Of a stretch of 64,000 bases of DNA, positions 20,106 to 31,300 are shown piece by piece. How positions within the stretch are numbered: position 1 is the first letter of the stretch; every line of letters begins with the position of its first letter. The translations under genes and the position numbers were made by a program. The DNA lies in assembly GCF_900114775.1 (NCBI RefSeq), contig NZ_FOUE01000003.1:434001-498000 (forward strand). The letters run 5' to 3'. Source of the stretch: Marinobacter zhejiangensis. Its GTDB lineage: Bacteria; Pseudomonadota; Gammaproteobacteria; Pseudomonadales; Oleiphilaceae. The notes under the pieces were generated by a model. It was given only the letters and a program-made list of their open reading frames with translations, did no database searches and was not told where the DNA came from.

Positions 20106-21554
20106 TCAGTCGTCCAGCTTCTTCTTCAGGATATCGGTAAACAGCTTCGGGTTACCCTGTCCCTTGGAGGCCTTCATCAGTGGCCCCATAAAGCCGCCCA
20201 TCATCTTCTTGCGTTTCTTCTCGTCGGCTTCCTTGTACTGGGCAATCTGCTCGGGCATGCCGGCCAGCACTTCGTCAACCATCGCTTCGAGGGCGCCGGT
20301 GTCGGAGACCTGCTTCAACCCTTTGGCCTCAATGATGGCATCGACATTGTCCCCTTCGCCTGACCAGAGTGCGTCAAAGACCTTCTTAGCGCCAGCGGAG
20401 GAAATGGAATCATCCGCAATGCGTACAATCAGGTCGCCCAGCTGAACACCGCTGATGGGGGAGTCGGTGATTAGCCTGTCTTCGGCATTCAGACGGGCCG
20501 AAAGCTCGCCCTGAACCCAGTTTGCGGTCAGCTTGGCGTCTTTGCTATGGCTTACGGCGTCCTCAAAGAATGCCGCCAGTTTGGCGTCACCGCTGAGCAG
20601 GCCTGCGTCGTAGTCATTGAGACCATACTGATCCTTAAAGCGGGTCTTGCGGGCATCCGGGAGCTCCGGCAGGCGGCTGCGGCAGTGATCAATGAAGGCG
20701 TCATCAATCTCGACGGGCAGCAGATCCGGGCAGGGGAAGTAGCGGTAGTCGTTGGCTTCTTCCTTGCTCCGCATGGAGCGTGATTCATCGCGGTCGCCAT
20801 TGTAGAGGCGGGTTTCCTGATCGATGACGCCGCCATCCTCCAGGATATCCATCTGTCGCTCGACTTCATGGGCAATGGCCTGCTCCATAAAACGGAACGA
20901 GTTCAGGTTCTTGGTTTCTGTGCGGGTTCCGAACGCTTCCTGCCCCTTCGGCTTCAGCGAGATGTTGACGTCGAAACGCATGGAGCCCTGGGACATGTTG
21001 CCGTCACAGATGCCGAGAGACGTAACAATGCTGTGCAGTTTTTTGGCAAAGGCTACCGCTTCTTCAGCGCTGCGCATGTCGGGCTCGGTAACCACTTCAA
21101 TCAGTGGGGTGCCCGCGCGGTTAAGGTCGATGCCAGACATTCCATGGAAGTCTTCGTGAAGCGACTTTCCTGCATCTTCTTCCAGGTGGGCATGGTGGAT
21201 GCGGATGGTCTTGGTGCTGCCGTCAGCCAGGTCAATCTCAACGTGGCCAGGGCCGACGATGGGTTGTTCAAGCTGAGTGGTCTGGTAGCCCTTGGGCAGA
21301 TCCGGGTAGAAGTAGTTCTTGCGCTCAAATACGGAGCGACGCCCGATCTCGGCATCAATTGCCAGGCCAAACATCACGGCGTAGCGGAAGGCCTCTTCGT
21401 TGGGTACCGGCAGTGTGCCCGGCATCGCCAGGTCAACCGCGCTGGCCTGGGTGTTTGGTTCGGCACCAAAGGCGGTGCTGGAACCAGAAAAAATCTTGGT
21501 TTTGGTGGCGAGCTGAACGTGGATTTCCAGCCCGATTACGACATCCCATTGCAT
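20106..21554 (-). CDS. gatB: Asp/Glu-tRNA amidotransferase subunit B
   Basis: GatB binds mischarged Glu-tRNA-Gln or Asp-tRNA-Asn and phosphorylates the acyl group before amidation with ammonia from GatA. From the ATG at 21554 the protein has 482 residues and starts [15 protein letters not shown], the normal family N-terminus; AGGAGA lies upstream. The frame continues 27 codons further upstream into the gatA-gatB gap without a better start. The cradle domain (about 1-290), helical domain and C-terminal YqeY-like tail domain ([19 protein letters not shown]) are intact. It is the last gene of gatCAB. Confidence 0.96.
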   Translation of the reverse strand: MQWDVVIGLEIHVQLATKTKIFSGSSTAFGAEPNTQASAVDLAMPGTLPVPNEEAFRYAVMFGLAIDAEIGRRSVFERKNYFYPDLPKGYQTTQLEQPIVGPGHVEIDLADGSTKTIRIHHAHLEEDAGKSLHEDFHGMSGIDLNRAGTPLIEVVTEPDMRSAEEAVAFAKKLHSIVTSLGICDGNMSQGSMRFDVNISLKPKGQEAFGTRTETKNLNSFRFMEQAIAHEVERQMDILEDGGVIDQETRLYNGDRDESRSMRSKEEANDYRYFPCPDLLPVEIDDAFIDHCRSRLPELPDARKTRFKDQYGLNDYDAGLLSGDAKLAAFFEDAVSHSKDAKLTANWVQGELSARLNAEDRLITDSPISGVQLGDLIVRIADDSISSAGAKKVFDALWSGEGDNVDAIIEAKGLKQVSDTGALEAMVDEVLAGMPEQIAQYKEADEKKRKKMMGGFMGPLMKASKGQGNPKLFTDILKKKLDD

Positions 21555-21579
21555 GGTTACTGTTCTCCTGTTCGCCCAA

Positions 21580-23025
21580 TTACGCAGGTGTGCGCTGATG
21601 CCAGTCGGTCGCCAGCTGGAACTGGTGAGCTGCATTCAGCAACCGTGCTTCGGAAAAATAATCGCCGATGATCTGGAGGCCCACTGGCAGACCGTTCACT
21701 ATGCCGGCTGGAATGGACATTGCGGGCAGGCCGGCGAGGTTGATGGCGATGGTGAAAATGTCTTCCAGGTACATGGTGACCGGATCGCTGGTCTTTTCGC
21801 CCTGAACAAAGGCCGGGGATGGGCAGGTTGGGCTCATCAGCACGTCCACTTCCTTCAGTGCGTTGACGAAGTCCTGCTGCACCAGGCGGCGAACCTTCTG
21901 CGCTTTGAGGAAGTAGGCGTCGAAGTACCCGGCGGAGAGCGCGTAGGTGCCGATCATGATGCGTCGTTTGACTTCTGCACCGAACCCTTCTTCGCGGGTG
22001 CGGGTGTACAGATCCATCAGGTCCTTGGGGTCTTCGCAACGGTGGCCGTATCGGACACCATCGAAGCGGGACAGGTTGGCGGAGGCTTCGGCCGGGGCGA
22101 TGACGTAGTAGGCGGCGATGGCCAGGTGTGCGTTGGGCAGTGACACCTCTTTCACCGTGGCGCCCAGCTTCTCGTACTCAGCGACCGCGTCACGGATGGT
22201 CTGGGCCATAGCCGGATCGAGCTGTGCGGTGAAGTATTCCTTCGGCAGGCCGATTTTCAGACCCTTGAGCGGCTCATTCAGCGTCGCCGTGTAGTCGGGC
22301 ACTTCGCGGTCGATGGAGGTGGAGTCCTTGGGGTCAAAGCCCGCCATCACGTTCAGCATCATGGCGTTATCTTCTGCGCTTCGTGCCAGGGTTCCGCCCT
22401 GGTCGAGGCTGGACGCATAGGCAATCATGCCATAGCGGGACACTCGCCCGTAGGTGGGTTTGAGGCCGGTAATGCCACAGAAGGAGGCTGGCTGGCGGAT
22501 GGAGCCGCCGGTATCGGTGGCAGTCGCAGCAGGGGTCAGGCGAGCAGCAACCGCAGCGGCAGAACCGCCTGAAGAGCCGCCAGGAACCCGGTTTTCACCC
22601 CAGGGGTTGGTGGTGGCGCCGAAGTAACTGGATTCGTTGGACGAACCCATGGCGAACTCATCGAGGTTGGTTTTGCCCAGGCACACGGCGCCGGCATCGC
22701 GGAAGCGGGCAGTGACGGTGGCGTCATACGGCGGTACAAAGTTTTCCAGCATTCTGGAGCCGCAGGTGGTGCGGACGCCGTTGGTGCAGAAGATGTCTTT
22801 CTGGGCAAACGGAATGCCGGTCCAGGGGGTGGCGTTGCCTTGGCTGCGGCGTTCGTCGGCCTGGCGGGCTTCATCCAGTGCAGCGTCTTCGCAGACAGTG
22901 ATGAAGCTATTGTATTTGCCATCTTCCTGCTTGATACGGTCCAGGAAGTGTTGGGTCAGCTCGACGCTGGAGACTTCGCCAGACGCCAGGGCGTTGGAAA
23001 GTTCGGCTACGGATTTGTTGTGCAT
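21580..23025 (-). CDS. gatA: Asp/Glu-tRNA amidotransferase subunit A
   Basis: GatA is the glutaminase subunit of the transamidosome, an amidase-signature enzyme of 481 residues. The Ser-cisSer-Lys triad is in IPFAQKDIF (Lys), [13 protein letters not shown] and [11 protein letters not shown]. It releases ammonia from glutamine and channels it to GatB. It lies 27 bases after gatC and 25 before gatB, forming the operon gatC-gatA-gatB. The presence of GatCAB implies that this organism makes Gln-tRNA and/or Asn-tRNA indirectly. Confidence 0.97.
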   Translation of the reverse strand: MHNKSVAELSNALASGEVSSVELTQHFLDRIKQEDGKYNSFITVCEDAALDEARQADERRSQGNATPWTGIPFAQKDIFCTNGVRTTCGSRMLENFVPPYDATVTARFRDAGAVCLGKTNLDEFAMGSSNESSYFGATTNPWGENRVPGGSSGGSAAAVAARLTPAATATDTGGSIRQPASFCGITGLKPTYGRVSRYGMIAYASSLDQGGTLARSAEDNAMMLNVMAGFDPKDSTSIDREVPDYTATLNEPLKGLKIGLPKEYFTAQLDPAMAQTIRDAVAEYEKLGATVKEVSLPNAHLAIAAYYVIAPAEASANLSRFDGVRYGHRCEDPKDLMDLYTRTREEGFGAEVKRRIMIGTYALSAGYFDAYFLKAQKVRRLVQQDFVNALKEVDVLMSPTCPSPAFVQGEKTSDPVTMYLEDIFTIAINLAGLPAMSIPAGIVNGLPVGLQIIGDYFSEARLLNAAHQFQLATDWHQRTPA

Positions 23026-23052
23026 TGCAGATTCCTGAGCAGGCTGAGCTGT

Positions 23053-23340
23053 TTAGTCAATCACTTTGGGGACCAGGTACAGTCCCGCTTCGGTGGCCGG
23101 AGCAATGGCCTGGAATGCTTCGCGCTGGTTGGTCTCGGTGACTTCGTCCACGCGCAGGCGCTGGATGGCATCCAGGGGGTGTGCCATCGGCTTGACGTTC
23201 TCGGTATCAGCGGACTGGAGTTGATCTACCAGATTGAGAATGTTGCCAAGATCGTTTTCCAGTTCAGTAACTTGCTGGTCGTTCACCCGGATACGAGCCA
23301 GCAGGGCAACTTTCTCTATGTCTTCGCGGGAAATGGTCAC
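23053..23340 (-). CDS. gatC: Asp/Glu-tRNA amidotransferase subunit C
   Basis: GatC (95 residues) is the small subunit that wraps GatA and GatB together. MTISREDIEKVALLARIRV is the typical N-terminus and the C-terminal half contains the conserved PMAHPLDA segment. It leads the gatCAB operon and is divergent from mreB, an arrangement also seen in pseudomonads. Confidence 0.95.
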   Translation of the reverse strand: MTISREDIEKVALLARIRVNDQQVTELENDLGNILNLVDQLQSADTENVKPMAHPLDAIQRLRVDEVTETNQREAFQAIAPATEAGLYLVPKVID

Positions 23341-23482
23341 GCATTGCCTCCCAGATAAATGAAATGTCTGTAACGTCCGGTACTTGGGCGTGAATGGCCG
23401 TGGTTTGGTTGTTAGCCCTGACTGTCAGGGGCACCAGGCCGGACAAGCTGGCTATGGTAACAGATTCGTGCGCTGGCGTTAG

Positions 23483-24646
<1,164 letters not shown>

Positions 24647-24648
24647 TT

Positions 24649-24762
24649 GTGATCTGGGCACTACGCCGGATGCCAGCCTGCTCCCGACCGCCGCTCGTGC
24701 ATAAGCACAGCGGCGGTCGTCGTATTTGCTGTGGCCGCTCCACTGGGGGGCTGAGCCATTAA
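24649..24762 (+). CDS. Possible 37-codon leader frame between mreB and mreC
   Basis: A GTG at 24649, three bases after the mreB stop, follows a consensus AGGAGG (24636-24641) at a 7-base spacing. The frame runs 37 codons and stops with TAA at 24760-24762, overlapping the putative AUU start of mreC (24758-24760) by one base. The peptide is Arg-, Cys- and Gly-rich, has no membrane segment and resembles nothing I know. The ribosome binding site and the overlap suggest a role in coupling mreC translation to mreB; coding of a functional peptide is unproven. Confidence 0.35.
   Translation: MIWALRRMPACSRPPLVHKHSGGRRICCGRSTGGLSH
24685..24719 (+). other. Strong hairpin in the mreB-mreC gap
   Basis: Perfect 11-bp arms CGACCGCCGCT (24685-24695) and AGCGGCGGTCG (24709-24719) extend inward, after one bulged C, through GTGC/GCAC to an ATAA loop. 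No U-run follows, so it is unlikely to be a full terminator. It could block an RNase, attenuate, or pause ribosomes in the leader frame. Confidence 0.6.
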
Positions 24763-25672
24763 AACCATTTTTGTCGAGGGTCCGATTCCCGGATTCCGCC
24801 TGCTTCTCGCGATTGTTGCCTCCGCTGCACTGATTGTTGCTGATGTCCGGTTTGACGCCTTGCATACGGTACGGAGCACTATTGCCAATGGTTTGGCCCC
24901 GGCCTATTGGCTTGGTAATGCTCCGTCGCAATTCAGTGGTTGGGTGGCTGGCCTTTTCACCACCCGGGACGACTTGCTGGAAGAGAATGAAACGCTCAAT
25001 GCCCGTATGTTGATTCTGGAACGGCGGGCCTTGAAGTACGCTGCGCTGGCGTCTGAGAACAATGAACTGCGTCGCTTGCTGAACTCCTCCGAAGTGTTGG
25101 ATGACCGGGTGATTGTAGCGGACGTGGTCAGTGTTTCTCCGGATCCGTTTTCACACGAAGTGGTCATCAATAAAGGCAGCCGCGATGGGGTCCGGGTCGG
25201 GCAGGCGATTCTCGATGCCACCGGCTTGATGGGGCAGGTGCTGAGCACCAGCAACTTCACGTCGCGGGTGCTGTTAATCTCCGATAGCAGCCATGCGGTG
25301 CCTGTCGAGGTCATCCGTAACGGCTTGCGGGCCATCCTGCTGGGTAGTGGGAATATCTCGGTACTGGAACTGGTTCATGTGCCAGATACCGCGGATATCC
25401 GCGAAGGTGATCTGTTGGTCAGTTCCGGGTTGGGTGGCCGCTTCCCGAAAGGGTACCCGGTTGCGGAAGTGACCGGTATCCACAAGGACCCTGGTGAACC
25501 GTTCGTGCAAATCGAGGCTGCGCCAAAGGCCCAGCTGAATCGCAGCGATATGGTGCTGGTGGTGTTCAGTGAGAACCAGGAGCTGGCCCACCCTTCGAGG
25601 GCGCAGGATGACGTTCCCGAAGCAACTGGGGATGAGGTGAGTCCCGGGCCTGAAGAAGGAGGGACGAACTGA
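24758..25672 (+). CDS. mreC: Rod-shape-determining protein MreC, apparent AUU start
   Basis: MreC is the single-pass membrane protein whose periplasmic beta-barrels and coiled coil scaffold the elongasome. The clear MreC sequence begins at ATT-AAA-ACC-ATT-TTT (I/M-KTIFVEGPIPGFR) followed by the membrane helix LLLAIVASAALIVA. The upstream in-frame stop is TGA at 24752, and no ATG, GTG or TTG occurs before TTG at 24860, which would remove the membrane helix. A GGGGGG run (24745-24750) lies 7 bases before ATT. With this start the protein has 304 residues: helix, coiled coil (LLEENETLNARMLILERR), two beta domains, acidic tail. It overlaps mreD by one base (TGATG). Confidence 0.9.
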   Translation: MKTIFVEGPIPGFRLLLAIVASAALIVADVRFDALHTVRSTIANGLAPAYWLGNAPSQFSGWVAGLFTTRDDLLEENETLNARMLILERRALKYAALASENNELRRLLNSSEVLDDRVIVADVVSVSPDPFSHEVVINKGSRDGVRVGQAILDATGLMGQVLSTSNFTSRVLLISDSSHAVPVEVIRNGLRAILLGSGNISVLELVHVPDTADIREGDLLVSSGLGGRFPKGYPVAEVTGIHKDPGEPFVQIEAAPKAQLNRSDMVLVVFSENQELAHPSRAQDDVPEATGDEVSPGPEEGGTN

Positions 25673-26148
25673 TGTTATCGGTCATCAGTTACCCGGTTTT
25701 TGCCATCAGCATTCTGATCGGTCTGGTGCTCAGTATTTCCCTGTTTCCGGTTGGTTGGTTCGAATTCCGTCCGGAGTGGCTGGGACTGCTGGTCTTCTAT
25801 TGGACATTCCGGGCACCCGCACAATTTGGGATTCTGTGGGCCTGGGGACTGGGATTGCTGCTGGATGTGCTGGAGTCCGCGCCACTAGGTGTGAACGGGT
25901 TGGCCATGGCCTTGATCGCCTTTCTGGTCTTGACCGTGCATCAGCGCTTAAGGATGTTCCCGATAATCCAGCAATGCCTTATGGTGTTCCTGTTGCTGGG
26001 CATCAACCAGATGCTGGTTCATTTCATCAAGCAGGTCCTGGGATCCGGGGATTCCGGTTTCAGTTACCTGTGGCCAGCCCTGAGCAGTGCGCTCCTGTGG
26101 CCCATTATCTGCGTCGTGCTGGACGGACTTAATCGAAAACTGGGATAG
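25672..26148 (+). CDS. mreD: Rod-shape-determining protein MreD
   Basis: MreD is a small polytopic inner-membrane protein that joins MreC and the elongasome. The 158-residue sequence is almost entirely hydrophobic, with about five membrane helices and the conserved WGLGLLLDVLESAPLGVNG segment. Its ATG overlaps the mreC stop, so the two are probably coupled. maf follows after 9 bases. Confidence 0.94.
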   Translation: MLSVISYPVFAISILIGLVLSISLFPVGWFEFRPEWLGLLVFYWTFRAPAQFGILWAWGLGLLLDVLESAPLGVNGLAMALIAFLVLTVHQRLRMFPIIQQCLMVFLLLGINQMLVHFIKQVLGSGDSGFSYLWPALSSALLWPIICVVLDGLNRKLG

Positions 26149-26157
26149 GATGTTCCC

Positions 26158-26763
26158 GTGCCTGCCATTGTACTTGCGTCAGCCTCGCCCCGACGGGCAG
26201 AACTTCTGGGCCAGTTAGGGGTCACTTTCTCTGTTGCCCCAGCGGATATTGATGAGACTCCCCTCAACGGGGAATCGCCCCGCGATTATGTGATCCGAAT
26301 GGCTGAAGAGAAAGCCCGGGTCTGTTTCCAGCGTCTTGGTGGTGGGAAAACCGTGATTGGCTCTGATACCTCGGTGGTTCTCGGGGACCGAATTCTGGGC
26401 AAACCGGCGGATCCAGACGATGCCCGGGAGATGCTGCGGGCCTTGTCAGGTCGTTCTCACCAGGTCATGACGGCTGTTGCGGTCGTGAAAGATGGATGGG
26501 CCGATTCCACGTTGGTTATTACCGATGTCCATTTCCGGGTTTTGGCCGCTGACGAGGTCGATGCCTATGTCGAGACTGGGGAATCGTTGGATAAAGCCGG
26601 TAGTTATGGTATCCAGGGTAGGGGTGGGGTATTTGTTGACCGGATTGAGGGCAGTTACAGTGCTGTGGTGGGGTTACCGCTGACTGAAACTGCCAAGCTG
26701 CTGCAGTCGGCAGGATTTCCTGTGTGGCAGATGTGGCAGGGCGCTGGACAGGGGAGTCGGTGA
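26158..26763 (+). CDS. maf: Maf family nucleotide pyrophosphatase
   Basis: A 201-residue cytosolic Maf/HAM1-like hydrolase, starting with GTG at 26158. The N-terminal SASPRRAELL loop, SDTSVVLGDRILGKP and SYGIQGRGGVFV motifs are family hallmarks. Residue patterns and synteny with mreBCD suggest the YhdE branch, which hydrolyses dTTP and UTP and may affect septation, but the subgroup is inferred. It lies within mreBCD-maf-rng. Confidence 0.92.
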   Translation: MPAIVLASASPRRAELLGQLGVTFSVAPADIDETPLNGESPRDYVIRMAEEKARVCFQRLGGGKTVIGSDTSVVLGDRILGKPADPDDAREMLRALSGRSHQVMTAVAVVKDGWADSTLVITDVHFRVLAADEVDAYVETGESLDKAGSYGIQGRGGVFVDRIEGSYSAVVGLPLTETAKLLQSAGFPVWQMWQGAGQGSR

Positions 26764-26817
26764 TTGGCGTTGGCCGACACCGGCATTCGAGACATGAACA
26801 CTAACGGAGAACGCTCA

Positions 26818-28296
26818 ATGAGTGAGGAAATCCTGATTAACGTCACACCGGTTGAGACGCGCGTTGCACTGGTGGAAAACGGCATGCTTCAGGAAGTCTA
26901 CATTGAGCGTACCAGCCGCAAGGGGATCGTTGGCAATATTTACCGGGGCAAGGTGGTCCGGGTGCTGCCAGGCATGGAGGCGGCATTTGTTGATATCGGG
27001 CTTGAGCGAGCCGCCTTTATTCACGCCTCCGATGTGGTCAGTGGCCAGAACGGCGAAGACGCGGCAGATACGCCGAAGTCTGTACCCGATATCCGTTCAC
27101 TGCTGCGGGAAGGACAGTCGCTGGTGGTTCAGGTCACCAAGGACCCCATTGGCACCAAGGGTGCCCGTCTCACGACCCAGTTGTCGATCCCGTCCCGTTA
27201 CCTGGTCTTTATGCCCGGGGTCAGTCATATTGGCATCTCCCAACGCATTGAGGATGACGGCGAGCGAGCCCGGCTCAGGGCGATCGTTGAGGAAGGTGCG
27301 GCGGAGTTGCCAGAGCTACCCGGCGGTTACATCATCAGAACCGCGGCGGAATCTGCGGCAGCCGAAGACCTGCTGGCGGACATGACCTACCTGCACCGTC
27401 TCAGTCAGTCGATTCACGAACGAATCAGCCGGGTAGCCGCCCCGGCGGTGGTATATCAGGACCTCCCGCTGTTCATTCGTACCATTCGCGACCTGATTCG
27501 CCCGCAAACGGAAAAGGTGCGGATCGACAGCCGTGAAAGCCATCAGCGAGTAGTCGAGTTCGTCGACGAGTTTGTGTCGGAGTTCGCCAACAAGGTGGAG
27601 TATTATCCCGGTGAGCGCCCGATTTTTGACCTGTACAGCGTCGAAGACGAAATCCAGAAGGCCTTGAGCCGGAAGGTCCAGCTGAAATCCGGCGGCTATG
27701 TGATCATTGATCAGACCGAGGCGATGACCACCATTGACATCAACACCGGTGCCTTTGTTGGTCACCGGAATCTCGAAGAGACCATCTTCAAGACCAACCT
27801 CGAAGCGGCCAGGGCGATTAGCCGTCAGTTACGGCTAAGAAACCTGGGCGGGATCATCATCATCGATTTTATCGACATGGAAGATCCTGAGCACCAGCGT
27901 CAGGTTCACCGTATGCTGGAAAAGATGCTTGAACGGGACCACGCCAAGACCAAGATCACGGGTGTCTCTGAACTGGGGTTAGTGGAAATGACCCGGAAGC
28001 GCACCACCGAAAGTCTTGGTCAGGTGCTGTGTGAGCCATGCCCGGTTTGTGACGGCCGGGGATTCTTGAAAACCAGTGAAACCGTTTGCTACGAAATTTT
28101 CCGGGAAATTCTTAGGGTAAACCGCGCCTACGAGGCAGAAAGCTACCTGGTGATGGCTGCCCAGAGTGTCGTTGACCGGTTGCTGGACGAGGAATCCGAC
28201 AACGTTGCAGACCTTGAGACCTTCATCACCAAGAGCATCCGCTTCCAGGTTGAGCCTTTCTACAGCCAGGAACAGTACGATGTGGTGCTGCTGTAG
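26818..28296 (+). CDS. rng: Ribonuclease G
   Basis: RNase G processes the 5' end of 16S rRNA and some mRNAs and is related to the catalytic half of RNase E. From 26818 (GGAG eight bases upstream) the protein has 492 residues and begins MSEEILINVTPVETRVAL. The S1 domain covers about residues 38-120 (GNIYRGKVVRVLPGMEAAFVDIG split around the domain start); the active-site DNase I-like region contains IIIIDFIDME. The zinc-link CEPCPVC is near residue 405. It is the usual neighbour of maf and yhdP. Confidence 0.95.
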   Translation: MSEEILINVTPVETRVALVENGMLQEVYIERTSRKGIVGNIYRGKVVRVLPGMEAAFVDIGLERAAFIHASDVVSGQNGEDAADTPKSVPDIRSLLREGQSLVVQVTKDPIGTKGARLTTQLSIPSRYLVFMPGVSHIGISQRIEDDGERARLRAIVEEGAAELPELPGGYIIRTAAESAAAEDLLADMTYLHRLSQSIHERISRVAAPAVVYQDLPLFIRTIRDLIRPQTEKVRIDSRESHQRVVEFVDEFVSEFANKVEYYPGERPIFDLYSVEDEIQKALSRKVQLKSGGYVIIDQTEAMTTIDINTGAFVGHRNLEETIFKTNLEAARAISRQLRLRNLGGIIIIDFIDMEDPEHQRQVHRMLEKMLERDHAKTKITGVSELGLVEMTRKRTTESLGQVLCEPCPVCDGRGFLKTSETVCYEIFREILRVNRAYEAESYLVMAAQSVVDRLLDEESDNVADLETFITKSIRFQVEPFYSQEQYDVVLL

Positions 28297-28325
28297 TCAG
28301 TTCCTGGGCGGTTCGAGCTACGTAA

Positions 28326-31300
28326 ATGTCCTTCCCTGACTCCGACACCATGACCGACACAGCGCAGGGGCAGATTGCGGTCCGCTTGGCGAACGTCGTT
28401 TGGTCACTGGTCGCTGTGGTCCTGGTGCTGTTCGCCATTTTTGTGGGGGTTGGGCGTCAGTTGTCGGAGAATGTCGACCACTACCGTCCTGACCTCGAGG
28501 CGTTGTTAACGGAAACCCTGGGTTATCAGGTTCACATTGGCCGGCTCGATACTCAGTGGCACTGGCTGGACCCGGTGCTGCATGCCTCCGACGTGAGCGT
28601 TATGAGTGCTGGCGAACAGCCACGCACACTGGGCTCCCTTGGATCACTCCGCATTCAGCTGGATACCCTGATGTCGTTACTGCGCTTCAGGGTAGTGTTT
28701 GAAAGTTTTGAGGCTGACGGGCTCGGGCTTACCCTGGTTCAGTCCAGTGATGGTCATATCCGGCTGGATGGTCTTTCGGTGCCGGAAACCAGCGAACAGT
28801 CGCCGACGACAGCATCCTCCCAGCAGACAGACCTGATTGGCGCAGTGGGGCGCTGGCTGTCAGACCCTTCGGTGAGAATGACCCGGGTCAGCCTCAAAAT
28901 ACAAACCCGGCATAACGAAGTCCGTCATATTGATATCCCCCAGCTCGACCTCGACTACGGCGGTGGCCTGTTTTCAGCGTCTGGCCGTGCCATGCAGGCT
29001 GGAACGACGAACCAGTTAGCTGCTTTCAGGCTGCTGGGACGGCACTTCTTTCGAGGCGACTTTACTGGCCAGATTTACCTCAACCTGAGTTCCGGTCGCC
29101 TGTTTGATGGCTTGGTCAGCAGCTATCATTGGCGGGGTCTTGGTGTTGATGGCTTCGATGTCGGTGGCGAGGCCTGGCTGACATTTGAGAGTGGGGTGCT
29201 GGAACAGGTTAACGGCGAGATGGTGGTGCCCTACCTGCAGCTCAGGGCTGAGGGTGAGTCACTCGCGCCAATGGAAGACCTGGCATTAAAGTTCGGCTGG
29301 CGCGGAGCGGTGCTGCCAGGGGGGGGCAACCCGCTCTCTGGAGAATTGCACTTAAAGGACATCCAATGGCACTGGCTTGGCGAGTCTGTGTCGGAGTTCG
29401 CTTTGTATCTACGCCAGCGGGATGGCTACGTTGATGTGAAAGCCAACGGGGTTCCCGTTGGTCCGCTATCCCGCCTTGCCCTGGGGGTACGGCTGCTGCC
29501 AGAGCTTGCGGTTTCAGAGCTCGAGGGATACCAACCTGAAGGGCGGCTGGACAATCTGAAGTTAGTTATTCCTTACTCCGAGCGTGGGCCTGAGTTTTCC
29601 CTGACGACTGATTTCCATCAGCTGAACGTAGCGGCTTTCCACGGCGCCCCTGAACTTATGGGGGCGAATGGAACCCTGGAGATGGGGCTGCGCCAAGGGC
29701 ACGTTCGGGTGCTGGGGGAAAACGTTACCCTCGGTTTTCCCAAACTGTTCCGCTCGAACTGGAGCCTGTCGTATGCCGATGTGGAAGTGGGCTGGACGTT
29801 GGACGGACCGCTTACCCGGGTTTATTCCAGTGATATCCACCTCCTGTATCAAGACGACACCGAGCTGAGCGGGGCCTTCGATCTGCGGATGGATCGGGAA
29901 GGTGAAGACAATCTTGGCCTGCAAGTGGCCGTGCGCAATGGCAATGCCGGAATGTTGGCTGACTTTGTGCCGGAAAAAGTTGTGGCTCCGGCTCTATACC
30001 AATGGCTGACGACAGCGATCCCCGCGGCAAGTATTGACGAAGGTGTCTACTACGGGTTTGGTCAGGTTGACGCCGGGGCACCGAGACACTCGTTCACCTC
30101 CTCCATGTGGTATCGATTCAGTGACGGCCGGATTAAATATGACCCGGCCTGGCCGGAAGTCACCGGTGCCCGCGGTAAAGTTTCTGTTCATGATGGCTGG
30201 ACGTCGGTGATTCTTGACTCTGGACAAACCGGCGGGCTTAGCGTGGCCGGTGCTGAAGTCAAAGCAGAGCCTGGCGATGACGGGATGATACTGAGGGTTG
30301 ATGCCAGCACAGAGGTTCCCGGAGCGGCCCTGCCATACTGGGTTGAGAACAGTCCGGTGGGAGATGTGGCAGGACCGGCGACCGGCGTTGTGGAGGTTGA
30401 AGGCACATACCAACTGGACCTGGGGTTGGAAATTCCACTGGGCGGCGACAGGGAGACTGTCGTTGATCTCACTGTAGGCAGTCGCAATGGTCTGGTCAGA
30501 TATCCTGCAGCGGACCTCAGCTGGACGGATATCGTTGGTGATGTTCATTTCAATAGCCGGACCGGTTTCGCGGGGGATGCCGTTACCGCACAGTTTATGG
30601 GTAAACCAGTCACTCTTGGGATTGAGCACCGCCCGGAGCAAGGCGCGCTGAGCCTGTCTCAAACCGGGCGCCTGTCCATTCCCGAGGTGATGACAGCTAC
30701 AGGTCTTCCAGAAGACAGCAACCTCGGTGTTAACGGTACACTAGTATACAGCGCCCGCCTGGATGTGACGTCAGAATCTACCTCGGGCTTGTCGGTATAC
30801 AGCAGCTTAAGGGGGGTGGAAGTCGATTGGCCGGCGCCATTGGCCAAACCGGCCGATGCGATGCAACCGGTCAATGCTACCCTGAACTGGACCCCGGAGG
30901 GGGTGCTGACCCTGGTCGGTCGCTGGGAGGATACGCTGGCTTTCCGCCTTCGGTGGAACCAGGAGGGCTTCGAGCGTGCAGGTATTGCGTTAGGAGCGAC
31001 GACGGCCTCCCTTCCCAGAAATGCTGGCGTTGCCCTGACTGGACGGGTGCCGAGAGTGGATGTCGAAGAGTGGGCTGAGCGGGTTGGTCGAGCGATGCCT
31101 GCTGCTCGGGGCGGTCAGGCGGGATCGGTTAGTAGTGATGCTCTCATTGAGCGCTGGCTGAGCGGGGTTAACCTGGCGGTTGGGCAGCTTGAGGTGGCCG
31201 GCCAGACCTTCTCAGAAGTTAACGTGAACGCCGGCTTCGACGACGGGCGATGGCGAATCAGCACTCAGTCAGAGCAGGTGTCTGGCGATCTCTCGGTTCC

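Noticed and set aside
24860..25672. mreC starting at TTG 24860
   Set aside because: It would remove the conserved N-terminal segment and the only membrane helix of MreC, and no ribosome binding site precedes it.
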